Shown: piece after piece, positions 55,484 to 63,795 of the stretch | How the letters are laid out: each line of letters opens with the position of its first letter | Numbering within the stretch: position 1 is the first letter of the stretch | Assembly (NCBI RefSeq): GCF_022654015.1 | Contig: NZ_CP073063.1 | Location: 1,054,001-1,118,000 of the forward strand | Origin: Brevundimonas diminuta | GTDB taxonomy: Bacteria > Pseudomonadota > Alphaproteobacteria > Caulobacterales > Caulobacteraceae | Length of the DNA stretch: 64,000 nucleotides | Direction of reading: 5' to 3' | Notes under the pieces: generated by a model | Databases searched by the model: none | The model's input: the letters and a program-made list of their open reading frames with translations, nothing else | Told to the model about the DNA's origin: nothing | Position numbers and translations under genes: made by a program

Positions 55484-57271
55484 CTATTTCGCCTTCTGCT
55501 CCGCGATCCAGGCGTCCATCCGCTGGTCCAGCAGCGCCAGCGGCAGCGGGCCTTCGACCAGCAGGGCGTCGTGGAAGGTGCGGACGTTGAACTTCGGCCC
55601 CAACTCCCGTTCGGCCCGCACGCGGATTTCGCGCAGGCGGATTTCGCCGATCTTGTAGGCCGTGGCCTGGCCTGGCCAGCCGATATAGCGCTGAAGTTCG
55701 GTCTCGATGTTGTGAGGCGCGAGCGCCGAGTTGTCGCGGAAACAGGCGCGGGCCTGTTCCTCGGTCCAACCCATCCAGTGCAGGCCGGTGTCCGCGACCA
55801 GTCGGCAGGCGCGCCACATTTCATAGGACAGCCGGCCGAACCGTTCGTAAGGCGTGCGGTAGAAGCCCATCTCCTCGCCCAGATATTCGGCATAAAGGCC
55901 CCAGCCCTCAGTATAGGCGCTGACATTGGCCTGGCGACGGAAATAGGGTTGGCCGGGCGCCTCCTGTTGCAAGGCGATCTGGAGATGGTGGCCGGGAACG
56001 GCCTCATGCAGGGTCAGAGCGGGCAGTTCGTACAGCGGACGCTGATCCAGCTTGGACGTGTTGACGATGTAGTGGGCGGCGACGCCATTTTGCATCGAAC
56101 CGCCGTTGTAGCGGCCGGTGGTGTAGTTTTCCTCGATCTGCGGCGGTACGGGCTGCACGTCGTAGGTCAGCCGGGGCAGGGTGGCGAACAGAGGGGGCAG
56201 GCCGCCATCCGCACGCTTCGCCATTTCCGACGCCTGCTGCAACAGAGCCTCGCGGCTGATCGCATAGAACTGAGGATCGGTGCGCAGGAAGTTCAGGAAG
56301 CCGGCGAAGTCGCCGGTCCAGCCCGACGCCTTCATCTCCACATCCATGCGGGCGCGGATGCGCGCGACCTCGTCCAGACCGATCTGATGGATCTGGTCCG
56401 GCGTCAGGTCGGTCGTAGTGTGGCCGCGCACCAGAAAGGCGTAGAGTGCCTTGCCGCCGGGCCGATTGCCGATGCCCGGCTGGACCGGCGCCTTGGGCAG
56501 ATAGTCGCTCTCGAGGAAGGCCAGCCAGGCCCGGCGCGCGGGAATGATCGTTCCCGAAACCGCCGCCGTCGCCGCTGCGGTCAGGCGATCCTTATCCGCC
56601 TGAGACACGGTCGAGGGCAGGGTCGCCAAGGGTTTCAGCAGCGGCTCGGCGTCCGGCTTGATCGCCACATCGTTTCGCGCCAGCGTCAGCGCGCTTTCGG
56701 TCACTGATCGCGCCTGGACCAAGCCGGTATCCAGGCCGCGCCGGGCATTGGCGGTCGTCTGGGCGTAAATTTGGCCGAAGCCCCGGACACGCTTGATATA
56801 GGCCTCGGCCTCCGCGACCGAGTTCAGCCGCGTGCTGCCGCCGACGTAGAGCGCCCAGGTTCCGGGGCCGCCTTCGGAGTCAAACGCCAGGCGGCTGGTG
56901 TCGTAGTCCAACCCTTCCAGGCTGCGGTTAAGCGTGTAGAGCAGGAAGGCGTGGTTGATGCCGCCGGCGTGGGAAAGACTTGCCGGGGCGATGGCCGTCA
57001 GCCGCCGCACGAACCCTTCCAGCGGCGCGCGCTGGGCCAGTTCGAACTCTTGCGACAGGTCAGGCACCCGGCCCATCGCCTCCACATCACCCTCTCCGCT
57101 GGCCGAGATCGGATCGACCGACTTTAGATAGGTCTCGTAGTCGGCGATGACGGCGTTCAGCGCGGCGTCTGCCGGGGCGGTTGCGACGGCGGCGGGCGGC
57201 GTCTGCGCGACGGCCGCAATCGGCGATGCAGCCGCAAGTATGGCTGCGATAGCCAGATAAGAAATCTTCAT
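55484..57271 (-). CDS. DUF885 family putative metallohydrolase, secreted
   Basis: A 595-residue protein of the DUF885 family, probable periplasmic peptidase. Signal peptide about 1-22 (ISYLAIAAILAAASPIAAVA). The metal-site motif LHEAVPGHHLQIALQQE lies at about 414-430, and WGLYAEYLGEEMGFY follows with the likely third ligand. RYIGWPGQATAYKIGE is typical of the family. The AGGAGG ribosome site 7 bases before the ATG lies inside a small CTCCTgacAGGAG hairpin (57280-57292). Confidence 0.87.
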   Translation of the reverse strand: MKISYLAIAAILAAASPIAAVAQTPPAAVATAPADAALNAVIADYETYLKSVDPISASGEGDVEAMGRVPDLSQEFELAQRAPLEGFVRRLTAIAPASLSHAGGINHAFLLYTLNRSLEGLDYDTSRLAFDSEGGPGTWALYVGGSTRLNSVAEAEAYIKRVRGFGQIYAQTTANARRGLDTGLVQARSVTESALTLARNDVAIKPDAEPLLKPLATLPSTVSQADKDRLTAAATAAVSGTIIPARRAWLAFLESDYLPKAPVQPGIGNRPGGKALYAFLVRGHTTTDLTPDQIHQIGLDEVARIRARMDVEMKASGWTGDFAGFLNFLRTDPQFYAISREALLQQASEMAKRADGGLPPLFATLPRLTYDVQPVPPQIEENYTTGRYNGGSMQNGVAAHYIVNTSKLDQRPLYELPALTLHEAVPGHHLQIALQQEAPGQPYFRRQANVSAYTEGWGLYAEYLGEEMGFYRTPYERFGRLSYEMWRACRLVADTGLHWMGWTEEQARACFRDNSALAPHNIETELQRYIGWPGQATAYKIGEIRLREIRVRAERELGPKFNVRTFHDALLVEGPLPLALLDQRMDAWIAEQKAK

Positions 57272-57321
57272 GACGCCCCCTCCTGTCAGGAGAGGCACGC
57301 AAGCCGAGCAGAGCCGATGCG

Positions 57322-57822
57322 TCAACCGCAGACGGTGAAGAACCGCTCGATTTGCACCTTTGCGGCGGGATGGGCGGCGTAGACGTGACGTTCGTCGTCA
57401 GCCCAGGCGGCGATCCAGCCCAAACGGCGGAAGCGCTGGAAGACCGGATCCTTGGTCTTGGCCTGCGCCGTCAGCAGTTCACCGTCATGCACGACGGCTG
57501 GTTCAGACGCGGCGCGATAGCGCTCGGTGTCGCCGCCGGATTCCAGATAGATTTCGCGGCCCGGCTTGTCGCTGGCGGCCGTCAGTTCCAGTGTGCTGGA
57601 CCCGGCCTGACAGGCCAGCTTCAGCTTGACCTCGTCGCTGTTGGCGACGCCGTAGGCCAGCATGGCCTCCTGTCCATCGGTGTTCAGAAACCAGTCGTAA
57701 CCGGACGTGGGCGCGGGCGCAGATGCAGTCGCCGCAGAGCCGGCTGCGGGCATTGGGGCCTGGGTCGCGCAAGCCGCAAGGGCCGAGACGGCGATCAAGG
57801 CTGATATCGATCGAAGACGCAT
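57322..57822 (-). CDS. Lipoprotein of unknown function, paralog of the next gene
   Basis: A 166-residue lipoprotein. The signal ends in SALAACATQ with the Cys at about residue 18, and a Pro/Ala linker follows. The mature domain (about 50-166) aligns by eye with the downstream-numbered neighbour at 57834-58262: both have an LxC-x-G type core, an (E/T)SGG(D/S)T motif, then a (D/H)P(V/A)F segment and a terminal (F)xxCG. No known family recognised. Start ATG 57822. Confidence 0.7.
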   Translation of the reverse strand: MRLRSISALIAVSALAACATQAPMPAAGSAATASAPAPTSGYDWFLNTDGQEAMLAYGVANSDEVKLKLACQAGSSTLELTAASDKPGREIYLESGGDTERYRAASEPAVVHDGELLTAQAKTKDPVFQRFRRLGWIAAWADDERHVYAAHPAAKVQIERFFTVCG

Positions 57823-57833
57823 GCGTGAGTTTC

Positions 57834-58262
57834 TCAACCGGCGCAGCGATCGGCGAAGCGACGCAGCTTGGCCATGTGCGGACGTTCGACGGTGATCGTG
57901 CTGGTGTCGTCGCCGACGGCGATCGTCATCCGGCCGTTCGACACGAAGGCGGAAAAGGCGGGATGTTCGACGGGGATCGCCGTCTCCAGCTTGCCGCCAC
58001 GCCCGACGCGCGCCTCGCTGGTCGCCGTCGACCCGCCCGAGGTGATGCGGGCAAAGCCGGCGGACGCATCCCCGCCATAGACCGCGACCGAGACGGCGCC
58101 CGAACCCGGCAGGCATTGCAGCGTGGCGCGCAGGCTGGCGGTGTCGGGGATGTCGTTGGCCAGCACCATCGGTCCTTCGCCTTCGTACAGGCTCCAGGTC
58201 CAGCCTGCACCGGGCGCAGTCTGTATCGCGGCCGCCATCAGGGCGGAGAGTATCAGCATCAT
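57834..58262 (-). CDS. Secreted protein of unknown function, tandem paralog
   Basis: A 142-residue protein with a short signal peptide (MMLILSALMAAAIQTAPGAG) and one domain like that of the lipoprotein just downstream on this strand. Shared points are the Cys in LQCLPGSGAVS and LACQAGSSTLE, the SGG motif (ARITSGGSTATSE), HPAFSAFVSNGRM and the C-terminal RFADRCAG with a Cys. The 11-base gap to the next gene suggests one transcript. No family known to me. Confidence 0.7.
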   Translation of the reverse strand: MMLILSALMAAAIQTAPGAGWTWSLYEGEGPMVLANDIPDTASLRATLQCLPGSGAVSVAVYGGDASAGFARITSGGSTATSEARVGRGGKLETAIPVEHPAFSAFVSNGRMTIAVGDDTSTITVERPHMAKLRRFADRCAG

Positions 58263-58404
58263 GTGTCAGCCCCCGCCGACGACGCGCAGCGCCGCGTCGC
58301 CGTCAATGTCGTCAGACGCGGCTGTGACCGCAAGAGATCGGACGACCGCATTTCCCTTGAACGCGGTTATCCGTCAGCAGTTCAACTCGCAGGGTCAGCG
58401 CGCG

Positions 58405-59127
58405 TCAGAACGGGCTGAAGCGTTCCGCCAGCGCCTGACCGACGGGCGGGGCCTGGACGCGGCTGACGTCGCCGCGACCGCCGTAGGAGATGCGCGCCTC
58501 GGCGATCTGGGTGTGGTTGATGGCGTTGGCCGATGAGATGTCCTCGGGGCGGACGATGCCGGCGACGGTCAGTTCGCGGACCTCGCGGTTGGTGCGCACT
58601 TCCTGCCGACCCTGGATCACCAGATTGCCGTTGGCCAGGACGTCGGTGACGACGGCGGCGATGGTCAGCGACACCTTTTCGGCGCGGGTGACCGAACCAT
58701 TGCCCGACGACTTCAGATCGCCTTCCATGCCGACCATCTTCGATGGATCGAAGCCGCCGGGGAAGGCCCGGCCCAGGCTGCTTTCTAGGCCGAACAGGTT
58801 GCTGACGCCGGCGTTGATCTCGTTGGAGCGCGAGCGCTGGGTCGAGTTCTGGGTCTGGGCGCGATCGTCGATGTCGATCTTGACCGTCAGGATGTCGCCG
58901 ATGTGGCGCGCGCGCTGGTCGCCGAAGAAGGTTCGGGCGCCCGTGCGCCACAGGCTGTTGGCGCTGGCCGGCGCGGTCTCGCGCGCGGGCAGATAGGCCT
59001 GCTGCGCTGGGATCAGCGCGGCGGGATAGCCGATGGGGGCCAGTTCTGGACCGCGCACCGTTTCGGCGACGGTCGAGCAGGCGGCGAGCGGGGCGAGGGC
59101 GGCGAGGATCAGGACGGCTTTACGCAT
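58405..59127 (-). CDS. flgH: Flagellar L-ring protein FlgH
   Basis: Outer-membrane lipoprotein of the L ring that lets the rod pass. 240 residues; lipoprotein signal ends in PLAACSTVA (Cys17). The family core DQRARHIGDILTVKIDID and LEVSSLGRAFPGGFDPS-like SSLGRAFPGGFD, then GNLVIQGRQEVRTNREVREL, are clear. Last gene of flgF-flgG-flgA-flgH, 12 bases after flgA. The 142-base gap on its 3' side holds no gene. Confidence 0.95.
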   Translation of the reverse strand: MRKAVLILAALAPLAACSTVAETVRGPELAPIGYPAALIPAQQAYLPARETAPASANSLWRTGARTFFGDQRARHIGDILTVKIDIDDRAQTQNSTQRSRSNEINAGVSNLFGLESSLGRAFPGGFDPSKMVGMEGDLKSSGNGSVTRAEKVSLTIAAVVTDVLANGNLVIQGRQEVRTNREVRELTVAGIVRPEDISSANAINHTQIAEARISYGGRGDVSRVQAPPVGQALAERFSPF

Positions 59128-59139
59128 GACTTGGATTCC

Positions 59140-59754
59140 CTAGCGGGCGGCGAACTGTTGGGGATTGGCGCGGGCCATGTCGGCGCCGGGGCCGGCGATG
59201 GCCTGGCCGGGACCGGAGGCGACCGCGTCGATGACGCGATTGGAGGTGGTGTTCATGATGGCGACCGGTTCGCCCAGACCGGCGCTGCGCATGGCCTTGC
59301 CCATGACGGCCAGGTTCACGCCGCCGACCTGATAGGTGACGCGCACCATATCGTTGCGGGCGATGACCTGCGGCGCGGCTCCGGGGCGATAGGCGGCGCG
59401 GGCGATAGGTTGGGCAGCCTGGACGGCTTCCGTTGGCACGGCCTCGGCCACGGTTTGAACGGGTCCGGCCGAACGGCGCACGGCGACGCGGCGCAGGCCA
59501 TTGGGATTGCTCCAGTCCAGACCGGCTTGGCGCGCCTGGGCCTGAAGCTGACCGGCGTCCAGCACGACCGAGGGACCGACGCGCTCCGCGACGGCGACAT
59601 TGGCCGCAGCGCCCGCGCCCTCGAAGATATCGCCCAGGGTGACGCGACCGTCGTCGTCCACGGGGTTGGCGCGCAGCACGACGGGGTTGGCGAGGGCGGC
59701 GCCGGCGAAGGCGTTGACGGCGGCGGCGAGCAGCAGGGAACGGATCACGGTCAT
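59140..59754 (-). CDS. flgA: Flagellar P-ring assembly chaperone FlgA
   Basis: Periplasmic chaperone for the P ring. 204 residues with a signal peptide (about 1-23, NAFAGAALA), a middle DNPVDDDGRVTLGDIF-type segment and a C-terminal SAF-like domain with VIARNDMVRVTYQVGGVNL and IMNTTSNRVIDAVASGPG, the usual FlgA block. 4 bases after flgG. Confidence 0.92.
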   Translation of the reverse strand: MTVIRSLLLAAAVNAFAGAALANPVVLRANPVDDDGRVTLGDIFEGAGAAANVAVAERVGPSVVLDAGQLQAQARQAGLDWSNPNGLRRVAVRRSAGPVQTVAEAVPTEAVQAAQPIARAAYRPGAAPQVIARNDMVRVTYQVGGVNLAVMGKAMRSAGLGEPVAIMNTTSNRVIDAVASGPGQAIAGPGADMARANPQQFAAR

Positions 59755-59758
59755 GGCC

Positions 59759-60547
59759 CTAGCCCTTCACTTGCGAGGCGACGGACAGCATCTGGTCGGC
59801 GGTGCTGATGACCTTGGAGTTCATCTCATAGGCGCGCTGCGCCACGATCAGAGCGCTGATCTCCGCCACCGCATCGACGTTCGACGCCTCGGTGTACGAC
59901 TGCATGATCTGGCCATAGCCAGCGTCGCCGGGCGTGCCGACGATCGCCGGACCGGACGCGGCGGTTTCTAGCAGCAGGTTATCGCCGATGGCTTCCAGAC
60001 CCGCCTCGTTGAAGAAGCTGGCCAGTTCGATCTGCCCGACCGTGGTCGGGGCGGGCTGTCCGGCCTGGGTCACCTGAACCAGACCGGTCTTGGAGATCGA
60101 CACCTTGGTCGCATCCTGCGGAATGGTGATCGCCGGCTCCAGCAGATAGCCGTCGTCGGTCACCATCTGACCTTCCGGATTGACCTGCAGATTGCCGGCG
60201 CGGGTGTAGGCCTTTTCGCCCGAGGGCAGGCTGATCTGGAAATAGCCCTTGCCGTCGATGGCCATGTCGTAAGGGTTGCCGGTCATCTGCGGCGTGCCCT
60301 GCTCGGTAACGCGATAGACGGCCCCCGCCTTGACGCCCGCGCCGATCTGGATGCCGGTCGGAACCACGGTGCCGGAGGCCGAGGACTGGGCCCCCATGCG
60401 TTCGACGTTCTGATAGAGCAGGTCCTGGAACTCGGCGCGCTGCTTCTTGAAGCCCACCGTGTTCATGTTGGCGATGTTGTTGGAGATGACCTCCACGTTC
60501 AGCTGCTGGGCGGCCATGCCCGAGGCTGCGGTGCGAAGTGCGCGCAT
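59759..60547 (-). CDS. flgG: Flagellar distal rod protein FlgG
   Basis: Builds the distal rod. 262 residues; N-terminal rod signature MAAQQLNVEVISNNIANMNT (about 12-31), the central domain with GQFQTTGRPYD-like DMAIDGKGYFQISLPSGE, and the C-terminal YTEASNVDAVAEISALIVAQ with QRAYEMNSKVI heptad. Length matches E. coli FlgG (260). 14 bases after flgF. Confidence 0.97.
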   Translation of the reverse strand: MRALRTAASGMAAQQLNVEVISNNIANMNTVGFKKQRAEFQDLLYQNVERMGAQSSASGTVVPTGIQIGAGVKAGAVYRVTEQGTPQMTGNPYDMAIDGKGYFQISLPSGEKAYTRAGNLQVNPEGQMVTDDGYLLEPAITIPQDATKVSISKTGLVQVTQAGQPAPTTVGQIELASFFNEAGLEAIGDNLLLETAASGPAIVGTPGDAGYGQIMQSYTEASNVDAVAEISALIVAQRAYEMNSKVISTADQMLSVASQVKG

Positions 60548-60561
60548 CTTGAGGGGCTCCC

Positions 60562-61302
60562 TTAGGCGGCCTTACCGAGGCGCTCGACGGCGCGACGGCT
60601 AAGGTCGTTGGTGTTGTCGATCAGCTTTGAAATGCTCTCGTAGGCGCGGCTGATCTCGACGAGATTGGTGATTTCAATCAACGGATTGACGTTGGAAGAC
60701 TCCAGCGAGCCCTGATGAACCTGGGCGTCGGCTGCCTCGATCGGCTGGGCGTTGGACTTATTGCGGTAGAGACTGTCGCCGCCCTTTTCGAGCACGCCCA
60801 GCGTATCGAAACGCACGACCGACAGCCGGCCGGTGACCTGTCCGTTCTGGGTGATCGTGCCGTCGGCGCCAACGCTGGGCGCGCCGAGCGCAGGATCCAG
60901 CACGATCTCCGCGCCGCCGCCAAGGACGGCCTGACCCTGTTTGGTGGTCAAACGCCCCTCCGGGTCCAGGGTGAAGGCGCCGTCGCGGGTGTAGGCCTCG
61001 CCGTTGGCGCCGTCCCGCACGGTGAAGAAGGCGCCCTCGCCGGAAATGGCGAAGTCCAGCGAGCGGCCCGTCTGCTGCATCGAGCCTTGGCCGAAGTCAC
61101 GGCCGACGCCATTGTCCAGCACGAAGCTGGCCGACGGGCGGATCGAATCGTTGCGCGCCCGCTGGCCGATCTCGGTTCCGAGCATCAGTTGCTCGACCTT
61201 GAATCCGGTCGTGTTCGCGTTGGCGACGTTGTTGGCCACGATGTCCAGTTCGCGACGCAGCGTCATCTGGCGTGACAGTCCGATATAGGCGGCGTTTTCC
61301 AC
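60562..61302 (-). CDS. flgF: Flagellar proximal rod protein FlgF
   Basis: Proximal rod subunit. 246 residues with the rod motif RRELDIVANNVANANTTGFK (about 17-36), DFAISGEGAFFTV in the middle and the C-terminal ESSNVNPLIEITNLVEISRA heptad region. GTG start at 61302, with AAGGAG 10 bases upstream. First gene of its operon and directly downstream of a sigma-54 promoter. Confidence 0.96.
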   Translation of the reverse strand: MENAAYIGLSRQMTLRRELDIVANNVANANTTGFKVEQLMLGTEIGQRARNDSIRPSASFVLDNGVGRDFGQGSMQQTGRSLDFAISGEGAFFTVRDGANGEAYTRDGAFTLDPEGRLTTKQGQAVLGGGAEIVLDPALGAPSVGADGTITQNGQVTGRLSVVRFDTLGVLEKGGDSLYRNKSNAQPIEAADAQVHQGSLESSNVNPLIEITNLVEISRAYESISKLIDNTNDLSRRAVERLGKAA

Positions 61303-61332
61303 GAGAGGCGTGCTCCTTCGTCTCAGCCTCTC

Positions 61333-61347
61333 GCAACGGCCGTGCCA
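61333..61347 (-). promoter_or_regulatory. Sigma-54 promoter of the flgF operon
   Basis: On the reverse strand the sequence reads TGGCACG-N4-TTGC, a perfect match to the -24/-12 consensus. It ends 31 bases before the flgF start. Caulobacter flgF is a known sigma-54, FlbD-activated class III promoter, and flbD is in this window. Confidence 0.93.
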
Positions 61348-61403
61348 ACAGAGTTAATTCAGGTAGAATGCGGGTTTGAGCAGGATCAGGCCGCTTCCGA
61401 CCC

Positions 61404-61416
61404 GGCAAATCCTGCC
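61404..61416. promoter_or_regulatory. Possible FlbD (ftr) enhancer element
   Basis: GGCA (61404-61407) and TGCC (61413-61416) form an inverted repeat about 80-90 bases upstream of the expected flgF start of transcription, the usual distance for an activator of sigma-54. That it is an ftr element is inference from position and symmetry. Confidence 0.4.
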
Positions 61417-61421
61417 CATTG

Positions 61422-61437
61422 TAAACGTCGCGTTAAC
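61422..61437 (+). promoter_or_regulatory. CtrA-like box upstream of fliL
   Basis: TAAA-N7-TTAAC, the second half perfect and the first with mismatches from TTAA. It is 46 bases before the fliL start. Caulobacter fliL is a CtrA-activated class II gene. Confidence 0.5.
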
Positions 61438-61482
61438 CAAACCGGACGATCCTCGTCATGAGAGAGTCTCCGGGGCGCGCGC

Positions 61483-62151
61483 ATGTTCAAGTTCGGCAAG
61501 AAGAAGGGTGCGCCTGCGGCCGACGCCGACGCGAACCTGCCGGCCGTGACCGAAGGCGAGGCCGCCGAGGGCGACGCCGCCGCGCCCAAGAAAAAGAAAA
61601 TCCCGCTGCTGTTCATCATCGCGCCGGTCGCCTTGCTGGTGCTGGGCGGCGGGGGGGCGGCCGCCTTCTTCATGCTGAAGCCCAAGCCTGCCGAAGCGCA
61701 CGGCGCCGAGGCCGAAGCCGGCCACGGAGAAGAGAAAGCCGATAAGGCCGAAAAAAAGGAAGAGAAGAAGGAAGGCGGCGGTCACGGCGGCGGCAAAGAG
61801 GGCGAAGCCGATCCTGCGCTGGGCGTCATTTCTGAAGGGCCGGATGGCGTCACCTTCTACACCCTGCCCGACATGGTCATGAACATTCAGTCTCCCGACG
61901 GCCGTCCGACCTTCCTGAAGCTGAAGCTGACGCTGGAAATGCAGGACGCCGAGGTGGCGACCCATCTGCAGGAAGAGATGCCGCGTCTGCAGGACATGTT
62001 CACCGGCTTCGTGCGCGAACTGCGCCCTGAGGATCTCAGCGGCTCGGCCGGCACCTATCAGCTGCGCGCCGAAATCCTGCGCCGCGTCAATCTGATCGCC
62101 GCTCCTGGCAAGGTCGACGCCGTGCTGATCGAAGAAATGCTGGTGCAATAG
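61483..62151 (+). CDS. fliL: Flagellar basal-body associated protein FliL
   Basis: Inner-membrane protein that supports the motor stator. 222 residues: an N-terminal basic/acidic cytoplasmic part (1-42), one membrane helix at about 43-65, a Lys/Glu/His/Gly-rich low-complexity linker (66-108) and a periplasmic stomatin-like domain (about 125-222) with LKLKLTLEMQDAEVATHLQE. The low-complexity linker is the oddest part. Start ATG 61483; ribosome site is weak. Confidence 0.93.
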   Translation: MFKFGKKKGAPAADADANLPAVTEGEAAEGDAAAPKKKKIPLLFIIAPVALLVLGGGGAAAFFMLKPKPAEAHGAEAEAGHGEEKADKAEKKEEKKEGGGHGGGKEGEADPALGVISEGPDGVTFYTLPDMVMNIQSPDGRPTFLKLKLTLEMQDAEVATHLQEEMPRLQDMFTGFVRELRPEDLSGSAGTYQLRAEILRRVNLIAAPGKVDAVLIEEMLVQ

Positions 62152-62153
62152 GC

Positions 62154-63197
62154 ATGACGGACGCGGCGCAACTCGATCCGTTCGGCGGTCTGGGCGATCC
62201 TGGCGACGCCCTGTCCGAACGCGTCCTGAACCAGGATGAGATCGACAGCCTGCTGGGCTTCGATCTGGGCGACGACGACGGTTCCGAACGCTCGGGCATC
62301 CGCGCCATCATCAACTCCGCGCTCGTCAGTTACGAGCGTCTGCCGATGCTGGAGATCGTGTTCGATCGCCTGGTGCGGTTGATGACGACATCCTTGCGCA
62401 ACTTCACCTCCGACAACGTCGAAGTCAGCCTGGACAATATCTCGTCGATCCGGTTCGGCGATTATCTGAATTCGATCCCGCTGCCGGCCATCCTTGCGGT
62501 GTTTCGCGCAGAGGAGTTGGACAACTACGGGCTGCTGACCGTGGATTCCAACCTGATCTATTCGATCGTCGACGTGCTGCTGGGCGGTCGTCGCGGCACG
62601 GCGGCGCTGCGCATCGAAGGCCGGCCCTACACCACGATCGAGCGGGTTCTGGTGCAACGGATGGTCGAGGTCGTGCTGAACGACGCCCGCCAGGCGTTCG
62701 AGCCGCTGACCCCGGTCCACTTCAACCTGGACCGGCTGGAGACGAACCCGCGCTTCGCCGCCATCGCGCGTCCCGCCAACGCCGCCATCCTGATCAAACT
62801 GCGGATCGACATGGAGGATCGCGGCGGTCGCATCGAACTGCTGCTGCCCTATGCGACGCTGGAGCCGATCCGCAAGATGCTGCTGCAGCAGTTCATGGGC
62901 GAGAAGTTCGGCCGCGACAACATTTGGGAAGGCCACCTGGCCACCGAGATCTGGACGACCGAGACCGAAGTCCGCGCAGTCCTGGACGAACAGCAAATGC
63001 CCCTGTCCAGCGTGCTGAACCTCAAGGTCGGCGACACGATGATGCTGAACGCCACGCCGGATTCGGAGGTTTCGATCCGCGCCGGCTCCATTCCGCTGAC
63101 CACAGGCCGAATGGGTCGCAAGGGCCAGCACATCGCCATACGCGTCGAAGGACCGGTCAATCCGGAAGTCGCCGCCCGCCTGGGAGTGAACGTCTGA
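62154..63197 (+). CDS. fliM: Flagellar motor switch protein FliM
   Basis: C-ring protein that receives CheY-P. 347 residues. The CheY-binding N-terminus appears as LNQDEIDSLLGFDLGDDD (about 24-41), the CheC-like middle domain spans 50-240 (VDVLLGGRRGTAALRIEGRP), and a SpoA domain (about 255-340) ends it. It starts 2 bases after the fliL stop and shares a base with the next ATG. Confidence 0.97.
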   Translation: MTDAAQLDPFGGLGDPGDALSERVLNQDEIDSLLGFDLGDDDGSERSGIRAIINSALVSYERLPMLEIVFDRLVRLMTTSLRNFTSDNVEVSLDNISSIRFGDYLNSIPLPAILAVFRAEELDNYGLLTVDSNLIYSIVDVLLGGRRGTAALRIEGRPYTTIERVLVQRMVEVVLNDARQAFEPLTPVHFNLDRLETNPRFAAIARPANAAILIKLRIDMEDRGGRIELLLPYATLEPIRKMLLQQFMGEKFGRDNIWEGHLATEIWTTETEVRAVLDEQQMPLSSVLNLKVGDTMMLNATPDSEVSIRAGSIPLTTGRMGRKGQHIAIRVEGPVNPEVAARLGVNV

Positions 63198-63778
63198 TGG
63201 CCGGAATGATCATGGACGGCGTGCTGATGGTGCTGCTGATCGCGGCGGTCGGCTACGGCATCAAGCTGGAACGCAAGCTGGCCGCCCTGCGCGCCGGACA
63301 GCTGGCCTTCGCCCAGGCCGTCACCGAACTGAACGCCGCCGCCGGCCGCGCCGAAAACGCGCTCGCCACCCTTCGCGCCTCGGGTCAGGAAACGGACCTG
63401 CTTCACGACCGCATCATCAAGGCGCGTGAGGTCAAGGCCCAGCTGGAAACCCTGATCGCCCGCGCCTCGGCCATGGCGCCGGCGCGGATTGTCGAAGAAG
63501 AGCCCGTCCGTCGCGCGCCCCCGGCCGCCCTCGCTCCGGCGCCGGCTGCAACAGAAGACGAGGAACGGGCCGAGCGCATGGCCGCCCTGGCGCAACGCAT
63601 CCAGGGACTGGCCAGTCCCGCTTCGAACCGTCGCAACGAAGCCGTCGCCCCCGCCGGGCGCGACAATGTCGCCGCCATCGTCCAGGCCCTGACGGCCGGA
63701 CGCTCCGCTAACCATTCCGCCAAACAAAGCCTCAACGCCGCGCGTCGTAATCTCGACGACGACCTGTTCGCCGCCTGA
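63197..63778 (+). CDS. DUF6468 domain protein (flagellar locus)
   Basis: A 193-residue protein with one N-terminal membrane helix (about 6-22), then a long helical region (residues 25-95; FAQAVTELNAAAGRAENALA) and a Pro/Ala-rich disordered tail with a terminal NAARRNLDDDLFAA. It matches the alphaproteobacterial DUF6468 family regularly found after fliM. Role unknown; the helix and coiled coil suggest an inner-membrane partner of the motor. ATG overlaps the fliM stop (TGATG). Confidence 0.75.
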   Translation: MAGMIMDGVLMVLLIAAVGYGIKLERKLAALRAGQLAFAQAVTELNAAAGRAENALATLRASGQETDLLHDRIIKAREVKAQLETLIARASAMAPARIVEEEPVRRAPPAALAPAPAATEDEERAERMAALAQRIQGLASPASNRRNEAVAPAGRDNVAAIVQALTAGRSANHSAKQSLNAARRNLDDDLFAA

Positions 63779-63795
63779 GTTCGGAACCCCACTTC

